From: Alphaproteobacteria bacterium
GTDB lineage: Bacteria; Pseudomonadota; Alphaproteobacteria; UBA8366; Aestuariispiraceae
Direction: 5' to 3'
DNA: 64,000 bases
Assembly: GCA_006844765.1 (NCBI GenBank)
Contig: SPJV01000215.1
Coordinates: 1 to 64,000, forward strand
Shown here: positions 27,823-35,410 of the stretch, in pieces
Layout: each line of letters begins with the position of its first letter
Numbering within the stretch: position 1 is the stretch's first letter
Made by a program: the position numbers and the translations under genes
Notes under the pieces: generated by a model
Database searches by the model: none
What the model was told of the DNA's origin: nothing
What the model saw: the letters and a program-made list of their open reading frames with translations, nothing else

Positions 27823-28239
27823 TCAGTCAGCCTGATCAATTGGCGTATCGTACCGTGTGAATTTCGACAGGGTATCGGTAATCTCATAATAATCCGGCTT
27901 CTCATCCACGAAGATATGGTGGGTAAGTTTCAATCCCGTTGGTTGGTCAAGGCTGCCGGCATTGATGCCGATGGCTGATTTGCCATCATCCCAGAAGAGG
28001 GCGGAACCGCAGTTGGAACAAAAGCCACGCCGGGCATAGTCTGACGATTGATACCATTTCAGCCCCTCTTCGGAGAGAATGTGAAAGGCCTCTCGCTCTG
28101 CACCGGCGCCAACGACAAAATGACCGCTCTGCCGGACGCATTGGCTGCAGTGACAGGCATGGATATCCGTTAGCGCACCGCGCACCTCATACCGCACGGA
28201 CCCGCATAGGCAATGGCCGGTGTAAACCTGGTCAGGCAT
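27823..28239 (-). CDS. GFA/CENP-V-type zinc-binding protein
   Basis: This 138-residue protein has the GFA cysteine pattern: GHCLCGSVRY, CHCSQCVRQSG and FCSNCGSALFW, which bind zinc. The founding member was described as glutathione-dependent formaldehyde-activating enzyme, but most homologues have no proven activity. It is a single gene with its start just upstream of the Bcr/CflA leader region, and divergent from it. Confidence 0.9.
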   Translation of the reverse strand: MPDQVYTGHCLCGSVRYEVRGALTDIHACHCSQCVRQSGHFVVGAGAEREAFHILSEEGLKWYQSSDYARRGFCSNCGSALFWDDGKSAIGINAGSLDQPTGLKLTHHIFVDEKPDYYEITDTLSKFTRYDTPIDQAD

Positions 28240-28275
28240 TGTATCCTCCGGTCTCTATAGACGTTTTTCTCGTCA

Positions 28276-28304
28276 TTGACGGGTTAAGCTAGGACGCCTA
28301 GGGT
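28276..28304 (+). promoter_or_regulatory. Candidate promoter of the Bcr/CflA leader
   Basis: TTGACG (28276-28281) and TAGGGT (28299-28304) are separated by 17 bases, the optimal sigma-70 spacing. The -10 box is poor. It would start an RNA near 28311 that includes the leader ORF and attenuator. Confidence 0.4.
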
Positions 28305-28336
28305 TTCCCTTGCAACCATTCAGGACAGTTTTGGCA

Positions 28337-28393
28337 ATGATGCAGAACATGCTCGTCATCGTCGGGAGAAGGTGCATGGGTCGTCGCGATTAA
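28337..28393 (+). CDS. Putative 18-residue leader peptide
   Basis: ATGATG at 28337 follows AGGA at 28322-28325. The frame encodes MMQNMLVIVGRRCMGRRD and stops at TAA 28391-28393. It contains a Leu-Val-Ile-Val run (28352-28363) and a tandem of rare Arg codons AGA-AGG (28367-28372). Its end covers the 5' strand of the downstream P1 helix, the arrangement used in ribosome-mediated attenuation. Translation of the peptide is not proven. Confidence 0.5.
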   Translation: MMQNMLVIVGRRCMGRRD

Positions 28394-28453
28394 TCGCAAC
28401 GGCATCCATAACGGAACCCCATGCGCCCTCGATACTCTCGGGGGCGTTTTTTT
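28371..28453 (+). terminator. Attenuator: antiterminator helix versus intrinsic terminator
   Basis: P1 pairs GGTGCATGGG (28371-28380) with CCCATGCGCC (28418-28427), ten pairs including one G-U. The terminator pairs 28424-28432 (CGCCCTCGA) with 28438-28446 (TCGGGGGCG) around a 5-base loop, followed by seven T (28447-28453). The two helices share 28424-28427 and cannot form together. A small GCGATTAATCGC hairpin (28386-28397) lies inside P1. The exporter gene starts 45 bases after the T-run. Confidence 0.65.
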
Positions 28454-28497
28454 ATGCATCATTTTCCAATGCCAAATGCTGATAAGGAGACAGAGAG

Positions 28498-29706
28498 ATG
28501 ATACGAGCCGCGAAGAGGCCGCCCCATATGGTGACCCTGGTGCTGCTGACGGCGGTCTCGACCCTGTCGCTCACCATGTTTCTGCCGTCATTGGGGGCAA
28601 TGTCAGTCGAGTTTCAGGTCGACTACGCGCTGATGAACCTGTCTGTCGCCGGGTATCTTGCAGCAACGGCGGTCCTCCAGATCATCGTCGGCCCTCTGTC
28701 GGATCGGTTTGGGCGGCGGCCTGTCTTGCTGATCGGCATGGCCTTGTTCGCGATGGCCTCTATCGGCTGCATGATGGCGCAAACGGTGCAGACATTTCTG
28801 GTCTTTCGATTCCTTCAGGCCGGGGTGATTTCCGGCTATGCCTTGTCTAAAGCTGTGGTGGGCGACACCCATGAGCCGCAGGATGCGGCGAGCCGGATGG
28901 GCTATATTTCCATGGCGATGGCGATTGTGCCGATCCTGGGGCCAATGGCGGGCGGGACATTAGATGTACTGTTCGGTTGGCGGGCGAATTTTCTTGTCTT
29001 CGCAGTGCTGGGCATACTGTTATTCGCGTTGTGTTGGATCGATCTGGGGGAGACGAACAAGACCCCGTCGCGCACCATGGGACAGCAATTTCGCACTTAT
29101 CCAGAACTGCTGCGCTCCCGCCGGTTTTGGGGATACAGCCTCTGCGCCGCCTTCTCCGTCAGTGCCTTCTATGTCTTTTTGAGCAGCGCACCGCTGGTGG
29201 CGCACACGGTCCTGGACGTGCCGCCGTCGAAGGTCGGTCTTTATATCGGATCAATCACCTGTGGTTTTCTGTTCGGCAGTTTCCTGTCCGGGCGCTTCGG
29301 GGGGCGGCTGCCCCTGACAACCATGATCCTGATCGGGCGCGTCGCAGCCTGTGCGGGACTGTCCGCAGGCTTGATCCTGTTGTCCCTCGGGATTGTGCAT
29401 GAGCTGACTTTGTTCGGCAGCACCATCTTTGTCGGCATCGGGAACGGGCTCACCTTCCCCAGTGCGAATGCCGGCACCGTTGCCATCCGCCCGCAACTGG
29501 CCGGCAGTGCGGCAGGCTTGTCCGGCGCGATGGCGGTGGCGGTGGGCTCCATCGTAACCTGGACGACCGGGTATGCCCTCAAAGTCGGCGATCCGGGCAT
29601 GACCATGTTGGTGATCATGCTTGTCTGCTCCGCCCTAGGCCTCTTGGCCGGGCTCTATGTCCGATGGGTGGATGCACGGGAAAAGGCTACGCCTGTCCGG
29701 CAATAG
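28498..29706 (+). CDS. Bcr/CflA-family multidrug efflux transporter (MFS)
   Basis: This 402-residue protein has 12 predicted membrane spans and the MFS motif A-like loop GPLSDRFGRRPVLL between spans 2 and 3, as in drug:H+ antiporters of the 12-span Bcr/CflA group. The C-half repeats the pattern more loosely (GRFGGRLPL). AAGGAG lies 8 bases before the ATG. It is a single gene preceded by a leader ORF and terminator, suggesting that its expression is conditional. Substrates cannot be read from sequence. Confidence 0.88.
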   Translation: MIRAAKRPPHMVTLVLLTAVSTLSLTMFLPSLGAMSVEFQVDYALMNLSVAGYLAATAVLQIIVGPLSDRFGRRPVLLIGMALFAMASIGCMMAQTVQTFLVFRFLQAGVISGYALSKAVVGDTHEPQDAASRMGYISMAMAIVPILGPMAGGTLDVLFGWRANFLVFAVLGILLFALCWIDLGETNKTPSRTMGQQFRTYPELLRSRRFWGYSLCAAFSVSAFYVFLSSAPLVAHTVLDVPPSKVGLYIGSITCGFLFGSFLSGRFGGRLPLTTMILIGRVAACAGLSAGLILLSLGIVHELTLFGSTIFVGIGNGLTFPSANAGTVAIRPQLAGSAAGLSGAMAVAVGSIVTWTTGYALKVGDPGMTMLVIMLVCSALGLLAGLYVRWVDAREKATPVRQ

Positions 29707-29727
29707 CGGTCAGGCGGGTAACACCGG

Positions 29728-31302
29728 CTACCAGATTCCGACCTTGATCCGGCCACCGGCATCCCAGTCATCGGTCTGAGCTTCGACATAGTCGGGCGTG
29801 GCGGTTCGCTGGACCGGCCGATTGATCAGATGCTCGAAAAGCCTGTCCTTCATCTCGCGCCTGATCGGTTCGAAATCCGCATCGCGCCCGATATCATGGC
29901 ATTCACTGGGATCAACACGCAGGTCATACAGCTCCGGAGGCAGGTCGAGGTGATGGACATAAAGCCAGTGATCGGTCCGAACCGACCAGAGCCGTCCCCG
30001 ATCCGGCCCCAGACCGAGCGATCGGCGTGCCTGCCGGGGGGCGTAATCAAGCTCACCAACCAGTGTCTCCCGCCAACCGGTCGCTGCCGCATCAGTTCCC
30101 AAAAGGGGCAATAGGGATCGGCCTTCCAAGCGATGACCGGGCACCGGCGCGCCCAGGGCATCAATGAAGGTCGGGACCAGATCAATAGCCTCTACCGGAT
30201 CATCCCGCAGAAACGCCCCCTTTTTGTCGGGGTGATAGACAATCAAGGGAATCTGCGCGGATTCTCTGAAGGCGAGTTCTTTCTCTCCCAGCCAATGGTC
30301 TCCTAACAGATCGCCATGGTCGGACGTGAGTACGATGAGCGTGTCCTTAAGCCGCCCCATGGCGTCAAGGCGCGCCATCAATCGGCCGATATTGTCATCC
30401 AACTCCCGCACCAACCCCAAATAGGTTGGGATCACCAGCCGCCTGGTGGCCTCGCGGGAGAACTGCCGGCTCTCATCATGTTCCATGAAGGCCAGATGGA
30501 CGGGATGTCCCGCGTGACGTTCCTGTGCCTCGCGATTGGCTTCCCACACATCTTCCGGCCCGAAAGCGGCATGATAGGGCGCCGGTGCGATATAGGGCCA
30601 ATGGGGTTTGATATAGCTGAGATGCAAACACCAGGGCGCATCATCCATTTCGGCGATGAAGTCCAGTGCCTTGTCGGTGGTCCAGGCGGTCTCCGAATGG
30701 GCGGGGTCGACCCGGGCCGGGACGGCGGCATTGCGCAGATACCAGCCGGAAAGCGTCTCCCCATCCTCAGACAAACCCGCATTCGCGATGTCGTGCCACG
30801 GATTGCCGGCTTCATAACCTTGCGCGCGAAGATACTGGTTATAGGCAAGGTCCGGGTTGCCGATTCCATCCCCATTGTCCGGGTACAGACCATCATGGCG
30901 TAACCAGGGCTCGAAGCCGCCTTCGGCCACGGTGACACCATGGTCCTCCCGTGCCTCTAGACCAAGCCGCGCCATGCCATCCCGGTCGGCACGGACGTGA
31001 GTCTTCCCGGCCAGCGCAACCCGCAACCCCAAGGGCCGCAGGTAATCGCCCATGGTCATGACCCCGGCATCCAAGGGGGCCTGATTGAAAGTTGCACCAT
31101 GGGTCGCAGGGTAAAGTCCGGTATAAAAGCTCATCCGGGACGGGCCGCAAATCGGGCTTTGGCACCAGGCATTGGTGAAGCGTGTGCCCCGCGCGGCCAT
31201 TGCTTCCAAATGGGGAGTGGCCAACTTCGAACCCGGCAGACCACCGACGCAATCGGCCCGCAGTTGGTCTACCATAATGAAAAGAATGTTCTTTACCGCC
31301 AT
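29728..31302 (-). CDS. Sulfatase-family hydrolase (phosphonate monoester hydrolase-like)
   Basis: This 524-residue alkaline-phosphatase-superfamily protein has metal ligands in MVDQLRAD and SDHGDLLGDHWLGEKE. The catalytic motif is CGPSR in SPICGPSRMSFYTGLYP, where Cys would be converted to formylglycine. The length and the LGEKELAFRESAQIPL segment resemble phosphonate monoester hydrolase/phosphodiesterases, which are promiscuous. No signal peptide is visible, so it is probably cytoplasmic. It is divergent from the histidine kinase. The natural substrate is unknown. Confidence 0.87.
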   Translation of the reverse strand: MAVKNILFIMVDQLRADCVGGLPGSKLATPHLEAMAARGTRFTNAWCQSPICGPSRMSFYTGLYPATHGATFNQAPLDAGVMTMGDYLRPLGLRVALAGKTHVRADRDGMARLGLEAREDHGVTVAEGGFEPWLRHDGLYPDNGDGIGNPDLAYNQYLRAQGYEAGNPWHDIANAGLSEDGETLSGWYLRNAAVPARVDPAHSETAWTTDKALDFIAEMDDAPWCLHLSYIKPHWPYIAPAPYHAAFGPEDVWEANREAQERHAGHPVHLAFMEHDESRQFSREATRRLVIPTYLGLVRELDDNIGRLMARLDAMGRLKDTLIVLTSDHGDLLGDHWLGEKELAFRESAQIPLIVYHPDKKGAFLRDDPVEAIDLVPTFIDALGAPVPGHRLEGRSLLPLLGTDAAATGWRETLVGELDYAPRQARRSLGLGPDRGRLWSVRTDHWLYVHHLDLPPELYDLRVDPSECHDIGRDADFEPIRREMKDRLFEHLINRPVQRTATPDYVEAQTDDWDAGGRIKVGIW

Positions 31303-31440
31303 GGGTTCGGATTAGATCACGGAGCACCAGAGCATGAAAACCAATTTCGGGACTTTGGGGCCGCGCGCGCAGGTTACTATGCAAAACGCGCACATTCTGT
31401 TAATCTTTTTTTCACTAATAGGTTGGAAAATTGCCACACT

Positions 31441-33135
31441 ATGCCAGAAAGACACTTGCTGACCGGCCTCGGTCCGACGTCTGAGGGCGACCAAACTTTG
31501 GAAATTAACGACGCCGACTACGAGGGTAGTGATGGTGCGGTCGATGGTATTCTACGGTTCATGGCTCTGGACGCGTGGCGCCTGGAAACCCCTGTTTTCC
31601 TAGCTGAGCTCGTTAAACGCATGAGCAATAGCTTGGGCGTTTCCTATGCTTTCTGTGGATCACTGATGCCTGCGGACCCAACTCGGTTCCGAACAACGGC
31701 CCTGTTCTGCCGTGGGGAAATAGTCGAGAATATTACCTATAGTCTGACGGGAACACCCTGTAACGAGATTATAGGGAAATCGGAAGCCTGCTTTGCCGAG
31801 AATGTACGGGCATTGTTTCCAGACGATGTTGAGTTGCAGGACATGGGCGCGGAGAGTTATGCCGGCGTCCCTTTATGGGGTGTGGGGGGAACGCCACTTG
31901 GACTATTGGGCGTCATTGATGATGAAGCAATGGACGATCCGGAAGCCGTGTTGCGCCTGTTGCGGCTGGTCGCCGTGCGCATCGGGCCTGAACTTGAGAG
32001 AGTGCGCCTTTTCCAATCCCTGAGCGAAGGGGAGAAACGCTTCCGTGACTTTGCAGAGGTTAGTTCGGATTGGTTTTGGGAAACGGATTCGGCTCTGCGG
32101 TTCTCTTGGTTCTCAAGCCGCTTTTCAGAGGTAATCGGAAGCCCATCGGAGCCCTTTATCGGTAAAACGAGAGAAGATATTGGCGCGCCGGGTGCTGATC
32201 CAGTGGCCTATGAAGGCTTGATCACCGCGATGAATGAGCGAAGGCCTTTCAGAAATTTCCAGCATCATCGGATTCGGTTGGATGGCAGGAAAGTGTATCT
32301 GGAGGTCAGTGGCGGACCGGCCTATGACGATGACGGCGCGTTTACCGGCTATCGCGGGTCGGGCCGGGAAATCACCAAGCAAAAAGAAAATGAACTGGCA
32401 CTCATGCACAGCCATGATGAAGCGAACCGGGCCAATCGGGCAAAGTCTGAATTTCTGGCGTCCATGAGCCACGAGTTACGCACCCCCCTGAATGCGATTC
32501 AGGGGATGAGCGAAGCCCTGCTTTCGATCCCAAGTCTTCGCGAGTCACCGGAGAAACTACAGGAATATCTCCAGAATATCCTCTCAAGCAGTCAACATCT
32601 GACAACGCTGATCCAGGATGTGCTTGATCTCTCGCGAATTGAAGCCGGGAAGGCAGAGGTCAATCTTGAACTTTTCGACCCGCTTCCGAAGGTAGAGGAG
32701 GCGATCGCCTATTTGGACCCGCTGTGCACGCAGGCAGGGTCGAGAATTAAGGTAGCACAAATGCCGTCAATGGCTTGTGGTGTTTTCGCTGACCAACGCC
32801 TCTTTCTGCAAGTCATGCTGAACCTGATTGGGAACGCCGTGAAACATGGCGGTCAGGACATCACGGTTTCCATGGCGGCCCAGCAACAGAACGGGAGCGA
32901 TTGGTTGGTCGTGTCGATAGCCGATGATGGTCCCGGCTTTCCTGAAGCTGTCCGCAAGAATATTGGGCAGCCTTTTGTTGCCCAAAGCGATTCGTTGGTG
33001 ACGGACGGATCCAACAGTGTTGGTTTGGGACTGTCTATTGTCGTCCGGCTTATGACCCTCAATGACGGAAAACTGGAACTTGGAACGCCGCCAGAGGGGG
33101 CGTTGGTAGAAACCTATTGGCGGGTCAGCGATTAG
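31441..33135 (+). CDS. Soluble GAF-PAS hybrid sensor histidine kinase
   Basis: From ATG 31441 the protein is 564 residues with no membrane span. It has a GAF-like domain (about 45-190), a PAS domain (about 200-325), a HisKA dimerisation helix with His344 (SMSHELRTPLN) and a HATPase_c domain with the N box NLIGNAVKHG and G boxes DDGPGF and GLGLSIV. The open frame extends to 30997 but overlaps the divergent sulfatase gene, so the later ATG is used. It has no receiver domain and no adjacent response regulator, so its partner is elsewhere. Confidence 0.88.
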   Translation: MPERHLLTGLGPTSEGDQTLEINDADYEGSDGAVDGILRFMALDAWRLETPVFLAELVKRMSNSLGVSYAFCGSLMPADPTRFRTTALFCRGEIVENITYSLTGTPCNEIIGKSEACFAENVRALFPDDVELQDMGAESYAGVPLWGVGGTPLGLLGVIDDEAMDDPEAVLRLLRLVAVRIGPELERVRLFQSLSEGEKRFRDFAEVSSDWFWETDSALRFSWFSSRFSEVIGSPSEPFIGKTREDIGAPGADPVAYEGLITAMNERRPFRNFQHHRIRLDGRKVYLEVSGGPAYDDDGAFTGYRGSGREITKQKENELALMHSHDEANRANRAKSEFLASMSHELRTPLNAIQGMSEALLSIPSLRESPEKLQEYLQNILSSSQHLTTLIQDVLDLSRIEAGKAEVNLELFDPLPKVEEAIAYLDPLCTQAGSRIKVAQMPSMACGVFADQRLFLQVMLNLIGNAVKHGGQDITVSMAAQQQNGSDWLVVSIADDGPGFPEAVRKNIGQPFVAQSDSLVTDGSNSVGLGLSIVVRLMTLNDGKLELGTPPEGALVETYWRVSD

Positions 33136-33208
33136 GCAGCAACGCGACGTCTTGTCGGCCCGTCTGGTTAAAGGGCCCGTCTGTTAAAGAGCCCGTTTGG
33201 TAACAGCC

Positions 33209-33391
33209 TTAGCTTCGACCGCCGAATAGGCTGTTCAGGAACTTAAGCGGCGAAAGCTTCGCCAGATCCCGGTCCAGTTCTTCCAGCATATCGTCAATCC
33301 AGCCGAAGGTTGCCTGGATTTCCCAATTGCCATCGTCGACATCCGCAGCTTCGCTAAGATCGACGCTTTCCAAAATCGCTTGATCAGCCAT
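33209..33391 (-). CDS. Small acidic hypothetical protein
   Basis: This 60-residue acidic protein (start MADQAILES) is of unknown family. Its ATG at 33391 overlaps the end of the upstream small gene by 8 bases, which suggests translational coupling. The C-terminus (LKFLNSLFGGRS) is amphipathic. No function is proposed. Confidence 0.55.
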   Translation of the reverse strand: MADQAILESVDLSEAADVDDGNWEIQATFGWIDDMLEELDRDLAKLSPLKFLNSLFGGRS

Positions 33392-33635
33392 TGTCGACCA
33401 CCACATCAATCAACCGGTGAGACGGCTTCGACTTGGAGCTGTTTTCCAGCGCCGCGCGGAAGATGGACGCGGTTTCTTCATCAGGAACCGAGACTGTGGA
33501 TTCTGTTCCAACCGCACTGCTTCGCATCAGAGCGACAGCGAATTTATCCATCGCCAGACGGACCAGTTCGACGCGTTCTTCGATCTCACGGACCGCTAAT
33601 TCGGCGACATTTTCATCGGTAGCAACGAAAGCCAT
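33384..33635 (-). CDS. Small hypothetical protein, coupled to the next gene
   Basis: This 83-residue protein (MAFVATDENVAEL start) has a helical, acidic N-terminal half with a VREIEERVELVRLAMDKF amphipathic segment. No family is recognised. It overlaps the 60-residue gene downstream by 8 bases and is divergent from the unknown gene at 33814. The two may act together. Confidence 0.6.
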   Translation of the reverse strand: MAFVATDENVAELAVREIEERVELVRLAMDKFAVALMRSSAVGTESTVSVPDEETASIFRAALENSSKSKPSHRLIDVVVDNG

Positions 33636-33813
33636 GGTTAACGCTATCCTCTCGACATATAAGAAGGCCGGTTGTCAGACAGGATGTCGGACGGGGTATG
33701 AAACGGCCCCCTATGCACGAAACCGCTTAGATAGGACTGTTCTGTTACACAACTGCGTTGAAAATTTGACGATTTCGCGACAAGGCATCTTCAAAGGAAA
33801 CAGGAACCCTCCT

Positions 33814-34221
33814 ATGGCCAATCAAGAACCGAGCGGGCGGACCCGCAGTCTTCGCCTGGATGTCTGGCAATTCGTGCGCCTTATGGTGCAGTTGGAAGAG
33901 ACATTGGAAAAAACCCCGGGACAGGGGAAAGGGACCGCACACCGCGCGTTGTTTGAACGCTGGGAAGATATCTGGGTCGATCTCGACGCCCGGCTGGTCG
34001 ATCTTGGCCAGCATGACATGGATGCCTTTGCCGATCTGATGATGAATCAGGAAGTGGTCCTGGATGACCTGTCACAGGGGGAATGCCGATTGATCGGGGG
34101 AGAAATGGAAAAGGTCGTCCGGACCATCGTTTTTCGTCTGAAAGCAACAGAAGATCCTGATGATGTTGAAGACCTGAGCTTTGAGCGCGACGAGTTGACG
34201 GAGCTGATTCGCAAGCTTTAA
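33814..34221 (+). CDS. Hypothetical helical protein upstream of phbB
   Basis: This 135-residue, mostly helical, acidic protein begins MANQEPSGRTRSLRLD. Two AGGA-like sites precede the ATG at 33814; the frame is open from 33433 but the earlier part overlaps the divergent small gene. It has no signal peptide, membrane span or known motif. It is followed after 182 bases by phbB, which has its own leader, so a link to polyhydroxybutyrate is possible but unproven. Confidence 0.65.
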   Translation: MANQEPSGRTRSLRLDVWQFVRLMVQLEETLEKTPGQGKGTAHRALFERWEDIWVDLDARLVDLGQHDMDAFADLMMNQEVVLDDLSQGECRLIGGEMEKVVRTIVFRLKATEDPDDVEDLSFERDELTELIRKL

Positions 34222-34274
34222 GCGGGTTGTTGGGGTCTTAGCGACCCCCGTGACGAATCACCGCGTTGTTTTTG

Positions 34275-34285
34275 CTGCACTGCAG
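34275..34285. promoter_or_regulatory. Candidate PhaR-type operator upstream of phbB
   Basis: CTGCACTGCAG fits CTGC-N3-GCAG, a pattern reported for PhaR regulators of PHB genes in alphaproteobacteria (from memory). It sits in GCTGCACTGCAGC, 119 bases before the phbB ATG. No phaR gene is in the window. Confidence 0.45.
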
Positions 34286-34403
34286 CATATAACCCCCACG
34301 TGTCATGGCGGGAGTCGCAGATATGACATTGGTCTTCTATAGTATCATGCATCGCTAAAAGACGGCGCCGGTTGCGGCGCATTGGGAGGAGAGGAATTTA
34401 TCC

Positions 34404-35120
34404 ATGTCTAAAGTCGCTTTGGTTACCGGTGGCACGCGCGGAATTGGTGCGGCCATTTCAACGGCCCTTCGGGATGCCGGTTACACTGTTGCCGCGAACT
34501 ATGCCGGCAATGATGAGAAAGCAAATGCCTTCAAGGCTGAAACCGGGATCGCAGTCAGTAAGTTCGACGTATCCGATTTTGACGCCGTCTCTGCTGCCAT
34601 CCAGCAGATCGAAGTGGATTTGGGACCGGTTGAAATTCTGATCAACAATGCCGGTATCACCCGTGATGGCACCATGCACAAAATGTCTGCCGAGCAATGG
34701 CAGCAGGTCGTCGATACCAATCTGGGATCCTGCTTCAACTGCAGCCGCGCCGTAATCGAAGGCATGCGGTCGCGTAAATGGGGCCGGATCGTCAATATCG
34801 GATCGATCAACGGTCAGGCCGGCCAATATGGTCAGGTCAACTACGCCGCCGCAAAATCCGGCATCCATGGTTTCACCAAAGCCCTGGCCCAGGAAAATGC
34901 GAAGCTTGGCATCACCGTCAATGCCATCGCGCCGGGCTATATCGACACCGACATGGTGCGCGCCGTGCCGGAAGCGGTTCTGGAGAAAATCATCGCGACC
35001 ATCCCGGTTGGCCGTTTGGGTGCCGCCTCGGAAATCGCCGATTCAGTACTGTTCCTGGTCAACAACGCCTTTGCCACCGGCACGACGCTGTCGATCAATG
35101 GCGGTCAGCACATGTACTAA
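34404..35120 (+). CDS. phbB: Acetoacetyl-CoA reductase
   Basis: This 238-residue short-chain dehydrogenase has the NADPH site TGGTRGIGAAI, NNAG, the catalytic Ser-Tyr-Lys (GSINGQAGQYGQVNYAAAKSG) and the C-terminal FATGTTLSINGGQHMY ending diagnostic for PhaB/PhbB. It reduces acetoacetyl-CoA to (R)-3-hydroxybutyryl-CoA for polyhydroxybutyrate. A GGAGGAGAGG ribosome site lies upstream. The phaA and phaC genes are not in the window. It ends in an intrinsic terminator. Confidence 0.95.
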   Translation: MSKVALVTGGTRGIGAAISTALRDAGYTVAANYAGNDEKANAFKAETGIAVSKFDVSDFDAVSAAIQQIEVDLGPVEILINNAGITRDGTMHKMSAEQWQQVVDTNLGSCFNCSRAVIEGMRSRKWGRIVNIGSINGQAGQYGQVNYAAAKSGIHGFTKALAQENAKLGITVNAIAPGYIDTDMVRAVPEAVLEKIIATIPVGRLGAASEIADSVLFLVNNAFATGTTLSINGGQHMY

Positions 35121-35150
35121 TTTTGGCGATCTTTCGCTGAGACAACAAAG

Positions 35151-35180
35151 CGGGATCGGCGTTTGCCGGTCCCGTTTTTT
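35151..35180 (+). terminator. Intrinsic terminator of phbB
   Basis: CGGGATCGGC pairs with GCCGGTCCCG over ten pairs (one G-U) around GTTT, followed by six T. It lies 31 bases after the phbB stop. Confidence 0.85.
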
Positions 35181-35183
35181 GTT

Positions 35184-35410
35184 TTGCGCAAATGCGTCGT
35201 CGCGATCCGCTTGGACCGCTCGGGATTTAACTTGGTATTGTTTTCCGCAAATGCGTCGTCGCGGTCCGGGCGGACCGCTCGGGATTTGCTTTGGTTTTAT
35301 CTTGCGCAAATGCGTCGTCGCGTTCCGATTGGACCGCTCGGGATTTGCTTTGGTTTTATCTTGCGCAAATGCGTCGTCGCGTTCCGATTGGACCGCTCGG
35401 GATTTGCTTT
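35184..35410. repeat. Four-copy 59-bp tandem repeat between convergent genes
   Basis: The core GCAAATGCGTCGTCGCG begins at 35188, 35247, 35306 and 35365, an exact 59-base period. The last copy is cut at 46 bases inside the dat stop codon. Each unit starts GCAAAT and carries ATTTGC (ATTTAA in the first copy) about 40 bases on. A GCGGTCC/GGACCGC-like hairpin is perfect in copy 2 and has one mismatch in the others. Copies 3 and 4 are identical over their shared length, indicating recent duplication. Confidence 0.9.

Noticed and set aside
28311..28453. Guanidine-I (ykkC) riboswitch before the exporter
   Set aside because: CTAGGG and GGGAGA are present, but the GGTCCGAGAG and ACACGG cores are missing. 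A leader ORF with a terminator explains the region better.
26584..31302. Phosphonate catabolic cluster (alcohol dehydrogenase plus phosphonate hydrolase)
   Set aside because: The two genes are separated by unrelated genes, and no phn genes are present.
30997..31440. Extension of the histidine kinase
   Set aside because: It is antisense to the sulfatase start and has no domain; ATG 31441 is adequate.
35184..35410. CRISPR array
   Set aside because: The units are contiguous with no variable spacers, and no cas gene is nearby.
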